A stretch of 64,000 bases of DNA, taken from contig OY294054.1 of assembly GCA_958510825.1 (NCBI GenBank), forward strand, positions 14,521,390 through 14,585,389, written 5' to 3'. Every line of letters begins with the position of its first letter. Within the stretch, counting starts at the first letter, position 1. The stretch comes from Brachypterus glaber (taxonomy: Eukaryota > Arthropoda > Insecta > Coleoptera > Kateretidae). Positions 57,611-64,000 of this stretch are shown here, piece by piece. The translations under genes and the position numbers were made by a program. Below the pieces are notes generated by a model, which saw only the letters and a list, made by a program, of their open reading frames with translations, had not been told where the DNA came from and ran no database searches.

Positions 57611-57867
57611 TTGAAATTAAAGTACACTTGTATAGGATCATAACTTCCTATTCGTTTGTAGCTAAATATTCAGTTACAAACGGATACAAAGTTATGATCC
57701 TATACAAATGTACTTTAATTTTTGTTAAAAACACTATAGTTCTAAAGTCACGTACTTTAATATTTAACGACGGACATGAAATGTTGCGTGTTTTTAACAA
57801 AAATTAAAGTACAGTTGTATAGGATAATAACTTCCGATTTCCTATCAATTTGTAACTTTTTACAGTG
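57611..57867. mobile_element. CAGTTTAC-family MITE, partial
   Basis: Family blocks AATTAAAGTACACTTGTATA, TTTGTTAAAAACACTATAGT, AAGTCACGTACTTTAATATT and CGGACATGAAATGTTGCGTG end at TTTTTACAGTG. The left terminus is missing. Confidence 0.78.
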
Positions 57868-57974
57868 TGGAGTTAAACCCGGTGGTTCCCTCTACTACTA
57901 GCCCACATAAATCCTGGACTTAGGGGATGCTTACTTAGAATAGTACGAGGTTAAACAAACATGTGAATGTAAAC
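57868..57974 (+). mobile_element. 5'-truncated SINE copy
   Basis: GTGGTTCCCTCTACTACTAG, CCCACATAAATCCTGGACTT and AGGGGATGCTTACTTAG match the SINE at 38225-38460. It begins immediately after the MITE terminus. Confidence 0.8.
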
Positions 57975-58569
57975 TTGTCAAAAGTTAATTATGTTTTAAT
58001 TTTTCCTTTTTATTTAATTTCGTTTATGTAAAAGTTTATGGTGTCATGATGTTTTTTATTTAGCGCGTAAAGATACTAGGTGTTTTTGTTAGATTAATCG
58101 CTGCCTTTTTTTTAAATTATAATGTCGATCATGGTTAACGTTATTTAAAACAGAATTTTATTTTAATTTAGTAGCCGTAAAATAATGCAACATTGTATTT
58201 TTTCGTCCGTAAATAATCATGAAAAATACACATAGTGACAATACAATACATTCTCCTATAAATTATCTTAACATGACTCTACACACAGAGAATTACACCG
58301 ATCCAAAAGAAAAATACTCTTGACCAGACTATATTTTTCTTACAGATTTGACAAAGCTCGCTGACCCTCAAGGGACCTCGCTCCCTTCTTATGTAAAATT
58401 GTTTTTTATTCAAAATCATTTAGTAATAAGCTATTTACATACATAGGTATTATGTTAAAAAATCAATTATTGTTAACTTATGCTACCTAAAAAGTTTGGA
58501 ACACCTCATTTTCATCCCTTGGTCGGGAACTATCTTGTAGCTAACTTCACATAGATATGCCATTAAAAT
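57975..58569. other. Spacer with an acceptor-like site
   Basis: At 58333-58344, TTTTTCTTACAG precedes ATTTGACAAAGCTCGCTGAC. This frame would start DLTKLADP in phase 1, superficially like the intact Ig exon start DLSHLH, but no Ig motif follows before a stop. Confidence 0.3.
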
Positions 58570-59062
58570 TTTCGAATTTCTAAAGTATATTAAATTTACA
58601 ATCAATTTAGTTGTAATTTCTGAAATATGACTGATAAGTGCTGCCTCTGCTGGTAATTTAACGAAGTAAATATATAACGTTATTTTATACTTTTTTAGAC
58701 AAATATTTATTTTTTATGTCGAATGAATATTTATTATATTCAGTATATTTATTTGTTTTAAAATTGTTAATATTAAATAAAAGTTATTTTTTATTTTATT
58801 TTCGTGGAGATCGCCATCTATACATGCATTGATATAGCAAAAATGTGTAAACTACTTTACCAATGTTTATAAATTTAAAAATGGTGTAAGTTTTGTTGTG
58901 AATAATAAGATAGATAATTGTGAATAAAATAGTATACAAACTTCGGCGGAACATTTAGTTTTTCCCTCGGGAATTAGCAGACCGCAGGGCTACGCCCCTT
59001 GGTCAGCTAACTTTCACTTAGGAAATAAAATACTTTCCACCTCGGTATGTAATATACTATTT
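58570..59062 (-). repeat. Dispersed repeat R, copy B (inverted)
   Basis: Read on the minus strand it follows copy A (35123-35570) closely, from TAGTATATTACATACCGAGG to the TTTAATATACTTTAGAAATT end, with substitutions and small indels. Confidence 0.75.
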
Positions 59063-59184
59063 CATGTTCCAAGTGATTCTAAGCAATTACAGCGTCGACA
59101 ATACAGACCGGTTAGTGAAATATATTTTTTAATGTTTATTCACGTCAAAAATATATATTTTTTTTAATTTCTAATTTTTCCTAG

Positions 59185-59285
59185 CCCCTGGTAAATGAAA
59201 ACCTTAATCCGATCAGTGAAGGTGCAGTGGTCATCAGTATAAATTGTACTGGTGAAATATCCACAATGTTTTTGTCGCGTAGTAT
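59185..59285 (+). pseudogene. Candidate Ig half exon
   Basis: A pyrimidine-rich tract and CCTAG precede a frame reading PLVNENLNPISEGAVVISIN, then CTG and, 13 residues after the cysteine, IW. SEGAVVISINC is typical of an Ig A'-B strand and the Trp falls at a plausible C-strand distance. The frame is not compatible with a phase-1 acceptor at this AG, since that frame meets TGA after four codons. The exon end is replaced by ACACCCTGTATAC, a MITE terminus. I read it as a decayed Ig exon, possibly of the same gene. Confidence 0.5.
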
Positions 59286-59576
59286 CTGGAAACACCCTGT
59301 ATACAATGCAGTAAAAAGAATTTATTTCTATAGGATCACTTCACATAATTAATATTGATCGAACTGACATAAAAATATGACAATGCGATAAATTTATATC
59401 ATTTTGGAGACTATTATTAATACAATATGTCTGATAAGAGTCCAAATTCTCTAGTTTTCTTGATATTCGAAATCCACCCTTATTATACAATTGAAGGGTT
59501 GAGTAAAAAAAAGAAGAATGTTTGTTTTTACCGAGAATGATTTACTTATACCATTTGTTACCTAAAAGTGTTTTAG

Positions 59577-59951
59577 TATAACTCATTAAACAAAACTACT
59601 ACGGTTATACAATTATTTATAGATAACAAAATAATGACGGTTTATTCACTGTACTTATACAATTTGATACTTTTTGTTCACCAAAATAAGGAAAAATTTG
59701 TGGCAAATAGGGATCTAAACTCTATTAACACTAGGCAACCTCATGCTCTTAGCATACCTAGGCATAAAACGGCCGGATTTGAAAAGGGACCCAGGTATCT
59801 AGGAATCAAAACCTACAATAAGTTACCTCGTTCTTTTACTGATCTGGGCCCTCGGAAATTTAAAGAAAAAATTAAACGTTATTTTTCGAATAACCCGTTT
59901 TACACACTTGAAGAATTTTTGAACTGTAATGTAAATTCTATTAATGTTTAA
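59577..59951 (+). pseudogene. Jockey-type LINE ORF2 C-terminus
   Basis: The frame is open from 59577, after a TAG, to a stop at 59949-59951. It reads KIMTVYSLYLYNLILFVHQN, then NSINTRQPHALSIPRHKT, then YLGIKTYNKLP, and finally FKEKIKRYFSNNPFYTLEEF. This order (Tyr/Leu-rich start, N-TR-basic region, G-K-YNKLP, FK-KLK-L block, FYT-EEFL) is the standard C-terminal tail of jockey-clade LINE polymerases. About 125 codons without a stop are left of a protein normally several times longer. It is a 5'-truncated fragment without any catalytic residues. Confidence 0.85.
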
Positions 59952-60066
59952 CGTTAGGTACTTATATGTACCAGTGTATAATTTAATAATTTCATTTTTT
60001 AATTGACGTTTGCTGGACATTTTTTCATGTAAAAACGAAGGAGCAATAAACATATCTTTATCTTTA
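59577..60066 (+). mobile_element. 5'-truncated jockey-like LINE
   Basis: The ORF end is followed by a 3' UTR of about 115 bp and a TATCTTTATCTTTAT simple tail at 60052-60066. The 5' boundary is probably near 59577 but is not marked by a visible target duplication. Confidence 0.8.
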
Positions 60067-61514
60067 TACTATTTCGGAAACTTTGTAAATACGATAACTC
60101 CTGGACGGTTTAAGCTAGAGATTTTAAATGTGGACCAACATTTCGGTTGAATAGTTTTTGGAAAAATAAAGGTGCGACAAGGGGGCAAATAGAAAAAACT
60201 AGTATTTTTGCACTATCTAGCTAGCTCGTTTACTATTGGTTATATGACAAAAAACTTTAGATGGAAAGCTTTCAATCATTTTTTTATGGTCATTCTTTTC
60301 ATACATTAAAACCTATTAATTATACACACAGAAAAAAATCAAATATAAAATATTTTTAATACTTGCAAGTATATTAATATAATAAATTTAATGTATATGA
60401 CACAGTTAAAAATATATTTTCAATTCCATAGCTTTAAGAACTTTAAGTACCCCCAAAAGAACTAGGTCCAGAACGTAGAAATGTAATAATGAAATGAAAG
60501 TGATCAGCAGCTCTCCGAACGTAACGCAGTTTTTTTTTGTTCTTGCTAACTATCTTTGTGGCTTGTCCACGCAGAGCTCAGTCATAAATAAAAAACCCGC
60601 TCTGTGATAATTATGATATTAGTTTTACTAAGCGAAAGCAGAATACGGGAAAACTCTTTTATCTGTGCACTGTATTAGAAAAATGTCAGATGATTTTCCT
60701 AATACTAAAACCTAACGTATCACCCTCTTTCACTCCACCCTTCAGTTTTGATCCTCTCTGCAGTCAGGACACTGTGATATTATTGACGTTTTTCTGTCTC
60801 TTTATTAATATCAAATTTTAACATTTTTAATCAAATATTAAGGCCATCTACATTTCTTGAAACGTTTAATTAAACTGTACTCGGAGAAAAATTGTTTTAA
60901 TATGTAGTATTTGTGATACTTGATATAAATATGTTTAATTAATTTAATTAAAAATCAATTCAATTAAAACTTGTTTTTATTTTATTATTATATTATTCAC
61001 AGCACCTGCGCTAGAATAATATTATACGGTAGTTTAGAATTTTTCAAAAAAAAAATCAAAAATCTTCTTAGACAAAAAACTGTTGGACATAAATTTTTTC
61101 ATCAAAAAATAAAAAACTTTTTTTTTCAAATGTCACGTTTTTGTGTGCACGATAACTCAAAAACGAATTATCCGATCGACTTGAAATTTTTAGGAAAAAT
61201 CAAGTTCTATGGGAAGAAGATCCCTATTGTTTTTGAAAGTAATCCCCCCAAAAACAAAATAGTTATGGGTGGTTAAGCTTTTAAAAAAATCGAAAAAACT
61301 GAAAGATAATTCCGATTAACGTAACTTTGTTTAGAACAATTTCTTTTATTATAAATTAATTTTTTAAAGTTTAAAAAAATATCAAAAATTTTTCGTTTTT
61401 CGCAAAAAGAAAATAAAAAAAATTAATTTTTTTTTGTTTAAAAAAAAGATCTTTTTGTAAATTTTTTTATTTATTATATTTTTTTGAGTAGGTTTTTGGG
61501 AAAATCCAATATAC
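60067..61514. other. AT-rich spacer
   Basis: TACGATAACTCCTGGACGGT near 60090 and CACGATAACTCAAAAACG near 61149 are phrases typical of insect DNA repeats. The 101-codon plus-strand frame at 60971-61276 lies over the latter and is not protein-like. 61380-61500 is A/T homopolymer-rich, mirroring 6165-6290. Confidence 0.4.
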
Positions 61515-61602
61515 CATTCACTGTAAGTAATATAATAATGTATAATAATAATAATAATGTATAATGGAATGCGTAGCATTGCATATCTTCACGGCTTGTT
61601 TG
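61515..61602 (+). repeat. CTTCACGGCTTGTT module with AATAAT insertion
   Basis: TACCATTCACTGTAAGTAAT, then an ATAATA run, then TGGAATGCGTAGCATTGCAT and ATCTTCACGGCTTGTT. It is the inverse of the 6.1-kb copy, including the neighbouring A/T-rich block. Confidence 0.72.
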
Positions 61603-62045
61603 ATTTAAGTTTTAACCGCATTCAACCTCAAATAAGCAAAACATTCGATTTAAGTACTTTACATGCTTGAGGATAACTATACAAACTTTTGAGCTACTTG
61701 ATCTGACTAATACGTACTTGTTTGGACTTTAACTAACTATTTCTCTGTGTGTGCTCGTTTTTTTTTGCCATTTGCCATTTGCCATTTGTAGCTCTTCTTA
61801 TTTAATAGTTTTTTGACAATTTTGCTAAGAGTGTCAAGTGCGTTCTTGAGTATTTTTTCAATTTGAAGTTTAGACTGTTGTTTTTAGCATTCAAGAAAAA
61901 TGACGCTGAAAAAGAAGATTGCTGAAGTATCATATTAAAAAAAATGACAAATGAGCAGGAGCCTAGATCATAAATAAAAACACAGTGTACAAAAAGCCTT
62001 TATTTTACTCTGCACATGCATACAGCTAGAAGAGTTTTACACAAA
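61603..62045. other. Spacer
   Basis: No gene. TATTTCTCTGTGTGTGCTCG at 61737 contains the ACACACAGAGAAAT word in reverse. TTTGCCATTTGCCATTTGCC at 61767 is a short heptamer repeat. Confidence 0.4.
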
Positions 62046-62713
62046 GAAAATAGTATATTTTATAACTAGTGTGGAATAGACAATATTCCGCGCGAGCGAA
62101 AAGTTTCCATACGTGTTGTAGACTATACTTTTTCTTCGACTGCAAATATGAAACACTGTATGGCTTTAAACTGCGGACAAGGTTAAAAACAATGTTTTTT
62201 GAGACTCGAAATTGTATATGCAACAAAACACATATTTTTAAATAAAGCAATTAATGTTATTTAATAATTTTATCAAATCAGTACTTAAAAAAGATTTTTA
62301 TTTAATTTTAGCACATATTTACAAATTATAATGCAAAAATTGAAGGTTATGTCAGATTGTTGTGGCAGATATCAGGTTTAAATATTTAACAATAGATGGA
62401 GCAGTTTTAATTTTTTGAACTAAATTTATAAAAAACTGGTCAAATATTAAGAAAAACTAATAAACCTTATGTAATTGCAACGCAAAACCTTAAATTGCAT
62501 TAAATTATTCAACATTTCATGGTAATATATATATATATATATATATTTGCTAATTTTGCTACAGTTTTCTATACTTTTATAAATAAGGGATGGCACTACA
62601 TGTGCTTATTCTAAAATTTGATACGGAATATTCATACCTTATCTAGAGCTTGAATGGATTCATTCTGTGTTTGAAAAGTGTGTTTATTTGCTTACATTCT
62701 GAAGCAGTCGTAG
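62046..62713. repeat. Repeat X, copy 2
   Basis: Very similar to 52289-52990 from AAAATAGTATATTTTATAAC to GCAGTCGTAGAAA, with a shorter TA tract at 62524-62547. The next copy begins at once. Confidence 0.85.
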
Positions 62714-63230
62714 AAAATAGTATATTTTATAACTAGTATGAAATAGATAATAGTTCGCGCGGGGGATAGTTTGTTTGAGCCGGCAGGCGAGTATGGCGTG
62801 GTCGACCGCGGTCTCACGAACGAGGAATATTTCATACGTGTTATAGACTATACTTTTTCTTCGACTGCAAATATGAAATAATGGGTGGCTTTAAATTGCG
62901 GACAAGGTTGAACACAATGTTCCTTCTCACTAGACATTGTAAATGCAACAAAACACATATTTTTAAATAAAAAATTTAATAGTTATTAAACTATTTTATC
63001 AAATAAGTACTTAAAAATATTTTTATTAAATTTTACTGCCTATTTACAAATTACAATGCCAAAATTGAAGGTTATGTCAGATTGTTGTGACAGATATCAT
63101 GATTTAAGTACCAACCAATAGATGAAGCAGTTTTATTTTTTTTACTAGATTAATTGAAAAGCGGTCAAATATTAAGAAAAACTAATAAACTGACGTAATT
63201 TTAACGCATAAAATTTGATATCTGATATCA
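62714..63230. repeat. Repeat X, copy 3, in tandem with copy 2
   Basis: It begins AAAATAGTATATTTTATAAC, exactly as copy 2, giving a period of about 668 bp. It is more diverged, lacks the TA tract and the 3' end, and has an extra GC-rich insert (GTATGGCGTGGTCGACCGCG) also seen in shortened form in copy 1. Confidence 0.8.
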
Positions 63231-64000
63231 TTTGCCCGGTAAAATGCATTTTCAGTCAGACGCTGAGTCTGAGACCACTATAAAGAGTATATTTTAGACT
63301 ACGAAGCATTGTATATTTTTAGAACTTGTTTTAAAGTACAGATTATAATAAAAAAAACGAAAAGTTACACTATTTAAGTGGTTTTATAAAAGAAACGGTC
63401 ATTATTCTGCACAAGATAAATTTATACAATTAGTTTTTGCAAGAGAATGTTAGAAACGCCAAATAAAAATACTGGATTCTTTTTGAAATATACATGTTGT
63501 TTCAAATAACTAGAATTTTCTTTTTAAATGAAACGGTTTTACTTTAAAATTGATTGCCAAAATAAACAAAAAACAATTGACTAAAAAGATTAATTTCATC
63601 GTTAACCCACATGCAATATATTGTATTAATCATAAAGCATGTTCAAAATTAATTAAATAAAATGAGAAATGACGTATGAGCTTTCTCCTACGCGTCCAGA
63701 AGTCTCAATTTCTTTTGGGAAAATATTATTGGCACGACAAAAAAGGTCTTAGAATGACAGAAGACTTTTTATATAATAACATTACTAGTTTTCCTCGAAA
63801 AAATCATATAAGGGCGTAATTTTTTTCAAGGTATGGGAAAGTAGGGTAACGGGGCGCAGTGGGTAACCGTGCGCACCACCGAAAATTTAGATAAATAGAT
63901 AGAAATTTATTGACCACGTCAAAGGGCTATCGACCAAAGTCCTTCTGCCCATGTTTTTAACAATTTTTATAGCTTATATATAATACATATGTATATAAAA
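63231..64000. other. Spacer with a diverged module and a repeat end
   Basis: 63285-63333 is a diverged CTTCACGGCTTGTT module. GGTAACGGGGCGCAGTGGGT at 63846 is a GC-rich phrase that looks like the end of a MITE, but its partner is not in the window. Nothing else is recognised. Confidence 0.4.

Noticed and set aside
58333..58440. Second candidate Ig exon beginning DLTKLADP
   Set aside because: The acceptor is good and the first residues look similar to the intact exon, but no Ig B-strand cysteine or Trp follows before a stop.
60971..61276. 101-codon plus-strand frame
   Set aside because: Phe/Lys/Ile-biased and overlapping a phrase common to insect DNA repeats, with no recognisable domain.

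Overview
The window looks like intergenic and intronic DNA from a large, AT-rich, transposon-loaded animal genome, most likely an insect. The evidence is spliceosomal exon signals, an immunoglobulin-type exon with phase-1 borders, 5'-truncated LINEs, tRNA-derived SINEs, TTAA-flanked piggyBac-type elements and many palindromic MITEs. I see nothing bacterial, organellar or viral. Species and order cannot be fixed from the sequence alone.

The only clean host coding sequence is one immunoglobulin (Ig) exon at 25863-26171 (+). It is 309 bp, phase 1 to phase 1, with good splice sites and intact Ig residues (Cys, Trp, Asp-x-Gly-x-Tyr-x-Cys). Around it on the same strand lie decayed relatives of the same exon: 26320-26382, two copies in a 240-bp tandem duplication (26540-26656 and 26780-26931), 28423-28487, 34941-35019 and possibly 59185-59285. 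This looks like the wreck of a tandem Ig-exon array, opened up and partly cut by transposons, with one survivor.

Layout. 0-12 kb: a possible long inverted-repeat element (213-1880), a piggyBac-type element (2032-2600), a 1.15-kb foldback (3894-5048), a GACA-bearing MITE (5155-5825), several smaller MITEs, and a SINE with a perfect 14-bp target duplication (10358-10635). 12-25 kb: a 5S-like SINE fragment, a 779-bp MITE (13751-14529), a C-rich palindrome (15319-15558), a TTAA MITE (17118-17266), two degenerate minus-strand LINEs, and composite minisatellites (20340-21094). 25-36 kb: the Ig exon and its remnants, a second 1.18-kb foldback, and a second GACA-MITE copy in which the tetranucleotide has grown to about 230 units. 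36-44 kb: the 3' part of a LINE whose C-terminal frame is still open, a tRNA-derived SINE, and more foldbacks and tandem repeats. 44-64 kb: tandem duplications, the twin of the 779-bp MITE, an Ig-like half exon, a jockey-type LINE end, and a roughly 667-bp repeat present three times, twice in tandem.

No operons, CRISPR arrays or functional tRNA or rRNA genes are supported. The only host gene product that can be argued for is a multi-Ig, probably extracellular or cell-surface, protein. The other coding traces belong to retrotransposons. Repeat copies were compared by eye, so boundaries are approximate unless a terminal inverted repeat (TIR) or target duplication is cited.
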